In this document: positions 11,321 through 23,851 of the stretch, one piece after another
Numbering within the stretch: the first letter of the stretch is position 1
How the letters are laid out: every line of letters starts with the position of its first letter
Assembly (NCBI GenBank): GCA_964017185.1
Contig: OZ024869.1
Location: 53,284,761-53,348,760, forward strand
Direction of reading: 5' to 3'
Origin: Rugalucina vietnamica
Taxonomy: Eukaryota; Mollusca; Bivalvia; Lucinida; Lucinidae
DNA length: 64,000 nucleotides
Program-made: the position numbers and the translations under genes
Notes under the pieces: model-generated
Told to the model about the DNA's origin: nothing
Databases searched by the model: none
The model's input: only the letters and a program-made list of their open reading frames with translations

Positions 11321-11659
11321 GTCTACGGGGGTTTCTATTGCTCTGGTATTCTAGAGTTTTTTCGGCATTACTCACATCACTGTTGACTCCTCGGTTTTGC
11401 TGCGTCATAATGCTTACACATGTACTTGGGCTATTAATCAATTAACGTTTCACCAAAGCATTCAGTTAAATTAAAAATTCTCATGGAAAAAAAGAAGAAA
11501 ATGCTAGTCTAGAAATGCACTTACGAAGTGACGTCTTACTTTATTATGAAACCATGTAAACATTTCTGCTATAATTAAATCACGACACGGAAAAAGGGCG
11601 AGGTTGGAGTTCCGTTAATTCGTTACCAATTAAGGTGGTTCTGCTGTGATTTATCTTAC

Positions 11660-11880
11660 CTCATTTAAGCCTGGCGTCCCTTTTATGGGACATAGGCAAA
11701 CAGAATAGCCCCAGATGGGACGCCGCAGAACGCGGCGTCCCAACTGGGGCTATTCTGTTTGCTTGTAGGAATTTCATCGAAAAATGGAATAAAATTTTAA
11801 AATCACTCCAAACACCCCTAAGACTGAAAGTGAACCCATCCAATTGATAGTGATGGGAGAATCCATTCGTCAAATATGGG
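11660..11880 (+). mobile_element. TTAA-flanked hairpin MITE, copy 2
   Basis: Orthologous insertion of 450-659 in duplication unit 2. Here the central hairpin is complete: gcaaacagaatagccccag, a GC-rich loop with acgcggcgtccc, then ctggggctattctgtttgc. The left flank is TTAC, so one TTAA has mutated. Confidence 0.6.
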
Positions 11881-12376
11881 TTAATGTTGCGTGTTTTGTC
11901 TGTCTGTATGTCTGTCTGTCGAGCACCTTGTTTATTTTTATTTAAATTCAGTCAGTCGACTTTCTCCACTTTCAGAAATATTTGGCTTATCTAGAGCTCT
12001 ACACTTCTCTGCGATATTGTTTTTGATAAACTGATCATGTAACATGAAATCCGCAGTGCTTTTTATATATGTAACTACATGACAGTTAGAGAGTGATGTT
12101 AAAAGCAGGATAGTGGCTGTACTACCTGTCTTATAAGTAGATTTAAACTGAAGCTAATTTAACTGCAAGAGCATGAAAGTCAGTGGGATTTGAGAACCCC
12201 GAAATTGGGGGAGATTGGAGGAGAAAGTCGACAGTGTGTAAATATAAATTCGTGGATGACCAATTCGATATCCAAGCAAAAGCATCAACGTCCCGCCAGG
12301 TGTCTTTGGGTTTGGATTTTAATTTAATTGCATCAAAATATCGTGAAACATGTTTTCGAAAGTTGAGCACAATGTT

Positions 12377-12502
12377 TATGTTTTATCTAAACGGTTACTT
12401 AGCTGCTTCACTGCATAGTCATAAGACAACAGCAGTAACTATGTTTTATCTAAACGGTTACTTAGCTGCTTCACTGCATAGTCATAAGACAACAGCAGTA
12501 AC
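12377..12502. repeat. 63-bp direct repeat, two copies
   Basis: The unit starts tatgttttatctaaacgg and ends cataagacaacagcag. The two copies are almost identical. It lies at the left edge of the unit-2-specific insertion. Confidence 0.85.
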
Positions 12503-14096
12503 TAACCAAATTTTACTTGCGGAAAACCTGTAAGAGGGTCAGCTTTAGCGTCGGTATTTTCTTAGGGTAGCTTCTGCTAGAGAATCTAAATATATCATGT
12601 TGTTATAACATATAGTAGCTGCTGAACTTTTGATAACCTATCCAACACAAACCTGAGTGTACAGCTTAAGCTAGTATATCACTGGCACATAGGTACGAGT
12701 TGACTAAGGTACGACTTAACTAAGGTACGAGTTGACCAAAAGTAGGTACGAGTTGACTAAGGCACGAGTTGACTTAGGTTCGAGTTGACTTGTTACCTTT
12801 GATACAATCGGGTTTTAGTGGTGATTTCGGTGGGGATTTATAGTCATAAGAACACCATAGCCTATGTACAATTTGTGAAAGCATATATCCTAAACATTTA
12901 AAATGGTAAAATGAAATACCAGTTTAACTATTAGAGCCAGAAAAATCATATATTTAGAGTGATTTTTGTGATTTCACAGGTGATTCCGGTACTTTGTTTC
13001 GCTGGGGATTTATAGTCATAAAGATGCCATAATAAATCTATGTAGAATCGGAAAAATATATATCCTAGACATTCGAAACAGCTAATATAGATTCAAATCT
13101 AACTATTAAAGCCAGAAAATTCATATAATTGTGGTAATTTTGGTAATTTCAGTGGTGATTCCGGTGATTCCGATGGTGATTCCGGTGATTTCGGTGATTC
13201 CGGTAAATCGTGATACCGATAAATCTAATGAGCCAAGGCACTGTAGTACCAACTGAATAAAATGTGTACATAATGCATTTCAGATTAGCTTGGCTATCTT
13301 ACATTTAAAATGCCTAGATGCTGTCTGCATGAAGCCAAACAATGACAAATGCTCTCATGAGGCCTATCTTTATATTCTATATTGGTCCACGCTTGCACTT
13401 AGTTAATTTTTATTTTGTGGGTTTCACTGTGATGTTTATCTGGGGAACTGAACAACTTCTTCAGCTGCTTCTATAAACAGAACAGGTAACTTGCAGACGC
13501 TCAGATATGGCGTTGTGTTTACCACTACAGGTCCAACACCAGTAAAAAATCTCCCATATGCCGCAATGCAAATTCCCTCACTTTGTGACACTCCCAGCTG
13601 GTACCCAACATTGCACCAACAAAAGGTCTTCTCTAACTTGATAGCCCAGCCACACCCCAACCCAAAGGTGCCACTACCTAGGGGGGTTGACCATCTCGAT
13701 TTTCCGGTAATCCATTTTGCAATATACCTATGGGTGGATTTTACACTCTACAATGGTCCGGATTTTAGTAGGGGGTAGTGTACAACAGAAACCTCCGATG
13801 AGATATAGTCCGTTTTGGCATGGTGATTTGTGCACTAACATGTTGTATTATGTGGATACTTTGTAGTAAATGCGAGATCTTACACAGAATGTAGGAAATG
13901 TTCTCACTATTCAGCATCAAACATGTGTGGATGAAACTTTTAAATGCACTATTTTCGTGGGGGGGGGTACGGCGGAGTGATATTTTTTACCGGTGTTCCA
14001 CCTACAGCCAGCCAGTAAAAATCTAGAGCTGACAGGTTAAGCAAGGGTCACCATTGGTTTGTGATAGTCTTCTATTTTATTGAAGATATGGAATGG
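12403..14096. mobile_element. Unit-2-specific insertion of about 1.7 kb, type unknown
   Basis: Unit 1 reads straight through at 1177 (ctatacggttactagag). In unit 2 about 1.7 kb separates ctaaacggttact (12387) from ctatacggttact (about 14098). The interior holds a ggtacgagttgact minisatellite (about 12691-12795) and a ggtgattccggtgat array (about 13148-13213). Open stretches at 13436-13778 on both strands have no recognisable domain. Confidence 0.5.
13148..13213. repeat. ggtgattcc minisatellite
   Basis: Six or so imperfect copies of a 9-12 bp unit (ggtgattccggtgatttcgg). Confidence 0.8.
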
Positions 14097-15571
14097 TCTA
14101 TACGGTTACTAGAGAAACAACAGTCTAACAGGGGCAACTACATGTATACTGTGTTTACTTAGGTTTTTATCTGAACAAGTGCTAAAGATACTTAAATTAA
14201 AAAAATAGCAACGTGGGTAATAGACATTAGACTTCTAAAATTTTAAAAATAAAATAGAAAAGGCACTTTGTAAAATATATGAAAATTTTATTGACAGACA
14301 GTTAAAGGTGTAAGATATATTTGACTTAATGCTCGCTAAGAGCTTCAAAATGTCGTTTAGGCAAATATACACATGGAAATAAGTTAGGGAACACATGCAA
14401 TAATGTGACTACCAAGTTTAGACTGTATATATCCTGCTTTGTAAGAATTATGAAGAATGTTTTGACAACTTGACAGAATCTGTAGTATCAAAAGTTGTTT
14501 CTATGTGAAAAAGGGTAAGCATCAAACACAAACTGCGGCGGACAGCGGCCATTTTTGATTCAGGTTTTTTGGCTAGATTTACGGAACACGATGATATTTT
14601 TTGCGATAACTTCATTCTGTGAACTCGCACTGTCGTAATATTTTTGCAATCAGCAAGCTGAGACATTGTATGTGGAATTTTGATCATTAATTCATTATTT
14701 TCTGACCGTCTGTCGGCGGTAGATCCATATTTTTCCGGGGGTAGGCTTCATGATCACGTTTTGTTCTTTGGCTATTTTGCAGGTTGTAAACGTTGTGCCA
14801 GATATTCGATATGACCCTTTAGGAATTTAAACATGCATGTTCTGGTCATAGCGTCATAGCGGAATTATTCTTTTACGGCTTTATTTGCAAAAATTCCAAG
14901 ATTTTGTGTTCCATAGAAATCAATGCAAACTGCAAATTTTGTATGATTAGTTGGTTTGGAGATGAAACATGAATTTTTAGATCTGAAAGCATGCATTAAG
15001 TGAGAACGATCAGATTCAACATTTTATGTCTGTTTCGCATTCAAAAATTGAGTTTTGCGGAGTGCAGAAGCAAAAAGGCAAACTCGTATTCAGTAAAAGT
15101 TGAGTTTTTCATTTGTGGCATATTGTGTCCTCCGTAGCACAAGGACAATGCTGTAGCTAGGCCAAGGTATAAAATACATGTGATAAAAATTTCAGGATCG
15201 CCAGAAAAAGAGATACTGGATTTTTTTCGAACTTTTCCCAAGAGCTAAAAGTGTTCCCTAACTAATTTCCATGTGTATAATTAGGCTCTGGAAGGGGTGG
15301 GGATCCCGTTTCCCTTTAATGTTTTGGAAAATATCTCATAGACTTTGACAAATATCATCGAAATCTGCATACCAATATCCCTAAATATTCTTCAGGGCGT
15401 CTCAGTATCCCATATCCCTTGAATTACTTTGCAAATAGTCCATATCTCGTATTTAAATACCCTTCCAGTGCCTCAATAATATAAACAATTTCAACAGAAT
15501 TTCAACTATATATGTTGTAAAACAATTGGTTTATTTGCCACAGAAGCTGAACACGAGACTTCTGGCACGTC

Positions 15572-18500
15572 TTAGCGGAGAAGGGCGGAGGCTAGACTCT
15601 CATACCCCTGAAAAAGAATAAAGTAAATCTATGAATAAAATGAAAATTTTCTTCTTTTCTTCTTTAAACTACAAATGATCGTTTTGCATTTGCATTAGAT
15701 ATATTTGGCGGTGATTTTCCATCTTGGATTGTCATAAATTTGTCTTCTTACTTAAGTATCGTGTCGTGGTGGGACAACAATAACGAACTATTATAGGTAC
15801 TCACAGTTGGGATATCAAAGTCGTTATCCTTCAAGCAAATGCTCGGGATTTTGAAGACGTCCGAGTTCTTGACACCCATGACAATGTCCATGAATTCGAT
15901 AGTCATGGTGTAGGGAACTGAAACAGAATACAAACGCATGAATAAAGAAATAAAACATATATATCGCCTCGAAGCAAAAGGCAGTATCCACACATTTTGT
16001 CGAAAACAACGCAAGAGACATGTTAAGAGAATTCATGTTTCAGAAAGCCGCAATTATGATTTGGATAAAATTCTGGTTTCAACGACAATCTGCGACTTCC
16101 ATTCGGTATTTCGTTTTTCCAAGATTTTTAGATGCCTGAGGTTTTCCATACTTTCCTTTCGTACAGGTTTTTATCCTCTTTTGTAAACTGTTTACGAAAT
16201 GGCCCTTATTGTCTTTAAAATAGTTAAAACATTAAAATGGTACCAGGGGCTCCCTCGCTTGGCACTCAGCAGTATAAGGAAAGCACTGGGTCATGCCTGT
16301 CATATGGTAACAAATTTATGTTCATCCTGACTTAATAAAGACAAATCGCCCATATTGTGTAACAGTTAAGCTAGCTACTAATATTTGCTAGGGCGGCCCC
16401 CGTGGCCGAGTGGTTAAGGTCGCTGACTTCAGTGCTCTTAATCATTCGATCATCTCACCGCTGTGGGTTCGCGCCTCGCTCGGGGCACGAGTCACATGTG
16501 GGACAAGCCAAGTTCTGCTTGCGGGTGTGTCAGGTGGTTTTTCCCCGGGTACTCCGGTTTTCGCCCCAACTACCGATTGATTCGTCTCGATATGAGTGAA
16601 AAAGCTTGAAAGGGGCGTAAAACTGAATAAAATAAAAAAAAGAAAAATAATAATATTTGCTAGATTTCAGGCAATTTTGAGAGGAAATAAAGACCCATAA
16701 TAAACACGCAGTTTGACTAAGGATTGTTTAATCCCACCAGTGGGTCTTGCATGTATGGCCTATAAACTATGATCCTGTATACCATACAGTATTTTTGTTG
16801 CCCTAGACTATTGGCTACGTTAAGTACGAGTCATATGGAAATTCAGAAAGCATAGAATTTATACTGACTATGTTCAATTTCACCACAAACGTTATCATGT
16901 GGTTTGACAAATGTTCGAACATATGCGAAACCTTATTTATTCGTATTTTGACAGTGTATATCTACCTCCTTCGCTCGTGCCATACTGGGAATACGTCACC
17001 GGGATGCACACGTCAGCTCGTGGTGTATCTGCAAAACTTGAGTACGCGTGGTAATCACTACCATCAAACTCATACCAAGTGACATCTAGTTTGTTGGGTG
17101 CCTTCTGGTTTCCATAGTAAGCCTTTCCAAGTTTCTTGGTGCCCGCTGAAAGGTAGGATGTTTTAACCCATTAATGACGAATGGATTCGCCCATCGTTAT
17201 CATTTGGTTGAGTGTACTTTAATTTTTAGGTACATAAGAGAGTTTTGATTTTTAATTCCATCTTTCATTCTTTAAGCAAACAGAATAGCCTGTTATACTG
17301 TTTGCCTAAGCCCCATAAAGTCACTAAGGCAGGCTTATACGAGATAATCAGTCATTTTTAATGCCAAATTTGATCAGTTAATTTCAATTTACCAATTATA
17401 AATCACATGTAACTTGTATTTGTGACATGTTAGATACTTGAAAACATTTTACAATACTAAATCCATATATTTGTTACCTTGAATTGCTAACATCATGCTA
17501 TTTTGATTTTCTGCAAATGAAAGTGGCATCCATCTTGAAAAATAGTCACTATCTTGGAAAATTTAGGAGTTTACATGCATAATAAAATATCTTGTAATGT
17601 TTATGATAGTTACAATGACTTTTAAATACTTCAAAAGAAAGCTGTACTGCAAACTGACATCAATCTATATAAGCGTTTAAAAATGAAAAAAGCCGCCATT
17701 TTGAAATTCAAGATGGTAGCCGTCATAGGAAAAAATTTACGTGGCACTGACCCTCAAAAATTCTTATAATTATAAATCTACCCCTGTGCCAAGTTTCATG
17801 CTTTTATCAAAAAGTGCACAATCCATTCACATATCCGCCCTGCTATCACCTGTGACTCATGAGAAATGTAAGTCAGTTTAAAACATTCGAGATTGTCATA
17901 GCGACTTTCCACATAGTACTCAGTGTCCTTTGACAATAGACTTAGTAAATATTTGAAATACTTATTCATGATGTGAATGACGCTGATGATTTATAGACAC
18001 CTTGACATTTTGAAATATAAAAACAATTACAACTGTCAGGACCCACTTCTATGAGTTTTCCAGCAAATGAGCCCTGGTCCCGAGGTTATAAAACCTTTTT
18101 CATGCTTAACTTAGCTGAGCATAAAATTGAAACTGCTCATTAAAGACAAATTAGCCCAAAATGAATTGAAAGTCTAGGTTCAGATCTCCAAAGCATGTAA
18201 TTTATTCTGCTAATAAATGTTAAAATGATGCCAACCATTACTGGCATTGTAACATTTTGAGCAGTAAATTTTAGTCTCAGATGAGCTGATCATGAAATTA
18301 TAACCTCGGGTCAGTTTAAAACGTTCGAGACTATCAGAGCGGCTTACCACATAGTTGTCCATTGACTATTTGAAATATTTATTCATGATGTGCATGATGA
18401 TGATATAAGAATAATTTTAGCAGCCAGGACCCACTTCCATCAAACTGTTTTGTCAATGACTTTCATTAATCATATCTCCAGCAAGTGAGCCCAGGTAGAC

Positions 18501-18772
18501 ATGCTACAATAAATCAATAAATACCAAATTCACAGATCTACCTGGAATACATTTTAAGCCCCATGGTTCTGACTTCATGTTCTGCTTTGTACAGTGTTCA
18601 GTCTTCCCACCCTTGAAGATTGTGTACTGGATTTTCTGAAGAAAAAGGAGTATAAGGAGTATTAGTTTTCAACCATATTACCTCATTACTATAAAAGATG
18701 AAACGCCCATGCTATCACACACACACACACACACACACACAACCGCGCGCGCACACACACGCGCGCGCACAC

Positions 18773-18814
<42 letters not shown>

Positions 18815-20416
18815 CGGTCACGAAATAAAAATTACGTATGACAATATGGACCTTCTTGGATACCATCGATAGCCTTGACTTTTTTTATACTAAATCAAAC
18901 ATTGCTGACGTGCAGTCAGAAAATCGTGCAATCACTCATCCTAAAAACAAAGGTAAAACAACCAAAATATTGCAAATATATCTACGCTTCGATACGGTAA
19001 ACCTGGTCCCACGTCCTCAAAGTTGGTCACTTAATTGCCTGAAGTAGAATCAATATATGAAAACACCAGAGAACGTGGAAACAGCAAACATTCGACAACA
19101 AAGCATACAGCTGCATAACAAATACATGTAGGACCACAGAGGAATCTACAATATTCTGAGAAAACAAATAGATGAAATTACCTTCTTAAAGTCATACCAG
19201 CTGTTGACATGCAGCGGGCGACCATTGACTTTCATGACACCATCGTAGAAGTCTATTCCGAGGGTAACGTCTTGGTAATACTTAAATACTCCCTGAAAGA
19301 AAATAACAGTATCTACATTTTATCCTGTTGTGTTGCAGAACTAGTCTTATGAGCTTTTAACTGAAAATTTTATATACATCTATATATGTATGGTGGTGGA
19401 TTACTTGTAAATAATTCCTTGAACTGAACTTTCAATTGTACGTGGCTCTTAACCTGTGATGTGTATGCTTATGTAAAGTGTAAAGAAGATTTTACTGGAC
19501 TACTCTAGGTGTGCCTAAAAAGGCAGAATTTATTTTGATACAATACAATGGCGATGTGAAAAAAGTTATACACCACTGCAAGATCTATGGTTTGGATCAT
19601 TTACCTCAGTTTAAGATGTGTTGTATATTGGGCAATCTTTAGTTTACCAGTTGTTTGAAAATGGTAACTGCTTTCTGTTAAAATCCTCGTTTCAGTAGCA
19701 GAACTAAGTGATTATTAAAACTGAAGGATCAAAAAGATTAAATTTGATGAGGTAAATACAAAATCAAGTTACTGCTGAACATGTACCATACTTTCTTTAG
19801 CCATATAGCTTTTGCTTGGAATTATTCTGAATGTAGTGCTAGCTAGACGGCAATAAGTTTGTCAGACAATTCGTTTTTACAGCGCAATTTAAAAAGTTTC
19901 TTAGAATAAGCTTGTCATGTAGTGATTAAGTTTGTCAGACCATTCGTTTTTACAGCGCAATTTAAAAAGTTTATAAGCTTGTCATGTAGTGATTAAGTTT
20001 GTCAGACAATTCGTTTTTACAGCGCAATTGAAAAGTTTATTAAAATAAGCTTGTCATGTAGTGATTAAGTTTGTCAGACCTTTCGTTTTTACAGCGCAAT
20101 TTAAAAAGTTTATTTATTATAATAAATACATGTAAGCTTGTCATTCATATGATATAAATCGCAAATCTATTTAGACTCTTTATCTACTTGCCAAATACAT
20201 ATTAGCTTCGCCTTTTTTAGCTCTTCCCATGAAAAGCGAAACTAGGGCTTCCATCTTGTCAGGTTGGCAACAGCCTCCGACTTGGTCGACAGTTTCAATG
20301 CCATTCCAATGGATATTCCCTGCGAATGGCCAGAGGTACTTCCGCGTAGAATTCATGAGCGCATGGCACGTAGTGGCAACCATTAACGCCAGCCCGATGA
20401 CTCCATAGCTCACCAT
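15572..20416 (-). CDS. Ependymin-related secreted protein, copy 2 (six exons)
   Basis: Exons in coding order are 20416-20192, 19292-19182, 18635-18542, 17145-16966, 15917-15805 and 15607-15572, giving 252 residues. Splice sites and phases match copy 1 at every junction, including the GC-type donor of intron 1. Compared with copy 1 the protein lacks two residues near FMGRAKKG in exon 1, one Arg in exon 2 and four residues in exon 4. All three indels are in frame, which argues that selection has kept the gene open. The four ependymin cysteines, the signal peptide (MVSYGVIGLALMVATTCHA) and the C-terminal GYESLASALLR are retained. Intron 4 carries a full tRNA-derived SINE (about 16393-16650) that copy 1 lacks, and intron 1 has four rather than two copies of the 72-bp repeat. 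Both copies look functional at sequence level. Confidence 0.86.
16393..16650 (+). mobile_element. tRNA-derived SINE, intron 4 of ependymin copy 2
   Basis: The head resembles a class II tRNA (box A TGGCCGAGTGGTTAAGG, box B GGTTCGCGCC), followed by a body (tgtcaggtggtttttcc, ttttcgccccaactacc) and an A-rich tail. The 13-mer taatatttgctag flanks it on both sides. Unit 1 has the uninterrupted site, so insertion followed the duplication. Two reverse copies lie in LAAO intron 1. Confidence 0.88.
17328..17870. other. Unit-2-specific segment in intron 3 of ependymin copy 2
   Basis: About 540 bp absent from unit 1 (compare 4540-4545). AT-rich with ccattttgaaattcaagatg, a motif typical of dispersed repeats. 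No ends could be defined and no gene is seen. Confidence 0.4.
18714..18811. repeat. CA/CG/GA microsatellite in intron 2, copy 2
   Basis: (CA)n, alternating cgcgcgc tracts with Z-DNA-forming potential, then (GA)n, about 98 bp. Homologous to 5402-5472. Confidence 0.9.
19852..20155. repeat. 72-bp tandem repeat, four copies, intron 1 of copy 2
   Basis: Four copies of the unit described at 6700-6845, some shortened. The array has expanded or contracted since the gene duplication. Confidence 0.8.
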
Positions 20417-20673
20417 GGTGAAGGCTTGGCGGTGATAGCAAAAAATAAATTGGAAACCAGTATAGCGTTAAGACACTATTTTAACAAAAGTTAATTTAAA
20501 TCTTAATAAAGAATAATTGAACCGCCTCATCGACGAACGCAGCAGCCAGCATTGCGATTGCTTTAAAAAATAAAACTTTCTTTGCGGTTACATATAATTT
20601 TCAATAGATTATTGCAAAATAGTGAGAAAACGAAAGAAAATAATACCAAACGTGCATGAAATCTTTACGATTT

Positions 20674-20915
20674 AAGCCTGTGCCTGAGAGAACCAACAAT
20701 TTGCATGGGCAAAAACAAAGACGCAGATCAGCTTCGCGGTAACCGCGAAGCTGATCAGCGTCTTAGTTTTCGCTACACGGATAGTACATTTCCGCCTCTA
20801 CTTATACCCAAACTTTCAAGTATCTGGCATGGGTTTCTTCTGTGACTGTACATGCTGGTTTGTGTTGGACCTGGTCAGAAACCAATTTTTTTTTTGTTTT
20901 CTCATGCACAGGCTC
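20674..20915. mobile_element. GAGCC hairpin MITE, copy 6 (orthologue of 7611-7836)
   Basis: Same insertion as at 7611 in unit 1, with complete hairpin gatcagcttcgcggtaacc / gcgaagctgatcagc and a T-run of about ten bases near the right end. Confidence 0.85.
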
Positions 20916-21180
20916 ATTTAGTAAATGATTTAATAGAAACATTGTTATACCAGTGCTCCTTCTCTTCAATTCTCCAAACAAGTGACGCATAAGTATATCG
21001 CGAATAGCATATGTTAAATACTAATCAGTATTTTGAATCAGGATGTGTTGCTCAATATGGTGCAGAGGAATAGATAAAGATTGATATGATCTGGCCATGA
21101 ATTGTCTTCTTCCTTTTCAGATCCTAGTAAACATTTCCAAAGTTGTAAAAATTGAAAATTTTCAGTAGAAAAATGTTGAT

Positions 21181-21293
21181 ATTTTCTTATTTTTGCTCAA
21201 AACATAGATTGTGGGTACACGTTAGAACCGCCTAGGTGAGGCGGTTCTAACGAGTACCCACAATCTATGTTTTGGAGCAAAAATAAGAAAAAT
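21181..21293. mobile_element. Palindromic H2 repeat, near-perfect hairpin
   Basis: cttatttttgctcaaaac ... gtgggtac ... cgttagaaccgcc / ggcggttctaacg ... gtacccac ... gttttggagcaaaaataag: about 48-bp arms with two one-base bulges and a loop of about ten bases. Followed by the family tail ctatataaaagtgggg (21314). An empty TATA site at 21294-21297 corresponds to the place where element D sits at 31467. Confidence 0.8.
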
Positions 21294-21456
21294 AGGTATA
21301 CACCTGCTTACCCCAGTTTTGCTATATAAAAGTGGGGTTTAAGGGGGTAATGTTTTCCTGATGAAGTAAGAAGAATAGACATTTCAGGACTTGCTACACA
21401 ATCAAATTTAAAATCCAAAATTCATACACCAGGACGAAAAGAAAATGAAAATGTCA

Positions 21457-21562
21457 ACAATACAATACAATACAATACAATACAATACAATACAATACAA
21501 TACAATACAATACAATACAATACAATACAATACAATACAATACAATACAATACAATACAATA
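21457..21562. repeat. (AATAC)n microsatellite
   Basis: About twenty pentanucleotide copies. Confidence 0.95.
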
Positions 21563-21678
21563 TTTTTTTATTTTGCAATTAAAGGCCACCGACCCATAAT
21601 ACATATACACTACAATACAACAATAAGAGTGTCATATACAGATACATAGAATGAAAAAAAACTGCTGTCTAAGTAATA

Positions 21679-21823
21679 GTTAGAGTATGGAGGTGAGGTC
21701 AATACGAAAATTATAGACCCGGGCACGTGAACTTAAAGCCGACCGAGCGCAGCGAGGGAGGCTTTAAGTTCACGTGCCCGGGTCTATAATTTTCGTATTG
21801 ACCGATACCGACATACTCTAACT
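21679..21823. repeat. Long perfect palindrome
   Basis: Two 44-bp perfect arms (ggtcaatacgaaaattatag ... cacgtgaacttaaagcc and complement) around a 19-bp centre gaccgagcgcagcgaggga, 21697-21803, with a further 12-bp paired segment (agttagagtatg / catactctaact) outside. It is the left part of a larger structure: gtcaatacgtttgttatag and ctttgtttcgaac recur inverted at about 22706-22745. Confidence 0.9.
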
Positions 21824-21825
21824 GA

Positions 21826-23160
21826 CTTATATACTGGCTACTTTGTTTCGCTATAACAAATGCTACACAGCGAGCCGATTGACCAAACCTTGCGTAGTAT
21901 GCTTAGACCAATTAAATTCTGTTAAAGCGTGTTTTCTCGCGACATGACTATTGGCCAAAAATCCCACGGACTAACTGTGAACGATATTTCTTTCCTCGTG
22001 CAGCCATGTCCAAAAATAGCTTTCACAGTAGCTTCCCCTTAAAACGTCGTCGAGGTTATTTATTGATCAAGATTTAATGCAAATAATTCAATACCATTTA
22101 AGTATGATTTTTGTATATCTATATACTGTGCGTAAACTGATTTGAAAGTGTAGATCACTTCTACTTGGATCTGTCATAGGCGGAATCCCCATGCTGAAAT
22201 GACAGAGGACCATTTACTGAATGCCCGGCTGTTTATGGGGGAACAGCTGGCCAATTCACAACGAAGCTTGTTCCTACTTCCGTGGTTTCTGATTAACCTC
22301 ACACTAACCCTAACCTTCTACACTACTAATGAAACCATGGGGCGAGGAATATTTTCACACAGCGGTTCGTTTGAAATACCGTTTTGGGAAAATCCCCGAA
22401 ATTATGAATTATTGAAATAATACATATTTGCCTCATCTCAAAGAATTTCGGATACTCAGTAGGTAAACAATTTGTATTTACCTTTAGCAGGATTTGCTTG
22501 GAAAACGTACAATCAGCATACGCATGAACACAGCGAAAGCATTTTGTGCGGTGCAGCTGAACCGTTACTTTAACTGACTGTTGTGTCTAATATATAACAG
22601 CGTATCTACGGGCGGTTGATAAGTTTCCCGCCAGATATTATCAACCGGTTGATAATAAAAAGCGCGAAACTTATCAACCTCCCTCCTAAACTTCCTTTGT
22701 TTAGCAGGTCAATACGTTTGTTATAGACCTGTTCGAAACAAAGGAGCCAATATATAAATACAGTTATTACTTAATTTCTTGAAAATACAATATTACATGA
22801 AAAGTAATGTTTGGCATTTTCATTTTCTTTTCTTTTCATTCTGGTGTATGAAAAGAAACAATACATATCGAGAATACCGTGTGTACTAGCTGAGGAATGT
22901 TAAAAACTTCTAGGGTTGCAGCGACTGTCGTCATCAGTTCGGCCGGTTTGCTTGTAAAGACATTTTAGCGTTATTTATTATACTATACAGTTATCGGCGA
23001 TTGTCTATCTCGAGATGAATTACTCCAGCTTGGAATTCCAAGTTTGGAAACAGGTTTATCATTCCAAATCGGCTCACAATATTTGGTGCCATTGTCAGTG
23101 CAGGCCAATTTCTCGCTCCCGTGGTGGTCTTTGAAGTCGGTTTATCAACTTTAACGATTT
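21826..23160. other. Complex foldback remnant and unit 2 homology, no gene
   Basis: ttatatactggctactttgt at 21826 pairs with an inverted match near 22740. A second inverted pair, ggttgataagtttcccgcc / gcgcgaaacttatcaacc, sits at 22612-22679. From about 22915 the sequence is homologous to unit 1 at 10205. No supported coding region. Confidence 0.5.
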
Positions 23161-23220
23161 CCTTTGCCATTATATCTCAAGAATGTGCCGACTATTCTTT
23201 TTTTGTGCCAGATTTTAAAT

Positions 23221-23330
23221 GAGCCGCGCAATGGGAAAACCGACATTTTTCATGTGGAAAAAGTCTCCTCAGCGCGTCTTATCAGCTGAGGGGATTAGTG
23301 GTACAGGTAAATCATCTTCGGTTCTTTCCG
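23221..23330. mobile_element. GAGCC MITE fragment
   Basis: The left end GAGCCGCGCAATGGGAAAACC is recognisable. The interior departs from the family after about 50 bp and no right end is nearby. Confidence 0.5.
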
Positions 23331-23644
23331 GTGATCTACGATTTACCTGGCGCCTATGTCCATAGTTACCTGTGTAACTATAGCCCGAGGGCAACCATAA
23401 AATTGGATCATAACTTGTCTTATAAATTTATCAACTCGAAACTTCGACGATGAAATAATATGTGTTACTTTAATGACGGTAAGAAAGACAAAATTTCGAA
23501 TAAACGAAAATTCGTGTTTTTCCCATTCACAATGCACATTGTGGGTACCCGTGACAATCGCACCATCGCGGTTAAACCAATGGGCCAGCTTTTTTTGTGT
23601 GCTGTAAGCATTCAGTTGTATTACTCTTATTTATTTCTAACGGT

Positions 23645-23647
23645 GTT

Positions 23648-23682
<35 letters not shown>

Positions 23683-23684
23683 TT
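23645..23684. repeat. (TTTA)n microsatellite
   Basis: About ten tetranucleotide copies. Confidence 0.95.
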
Positions 23685-23851
23685 GCTTCCTCACAATAAG
23701 TGCTAAAAGTAAATAATACATGTCGCGTATTAAATGTAAGCATTACGAAAACACGCCCATGCAAAGAAACATATTTTTCCCAAATCGTAAAAATTGAAAG
23801 TTTTCAGTAGAAATTATTTGATATTATTCTTATTATTGCTCAAAACATATA

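Noticed and set aside
13436-13778. Overlapping open frames on both strands as a gene
   Set aside because: No domain, no splice context and no conservation to unit 1; probably chance in GC-richer sequence.
16393-16480. tRNA gene (class II tRNA-like A and B boxes)
   Set aside because: It is the head of a SINE with body, A-rich tail and 13-bp target duplication. The acceptor stem does not close.
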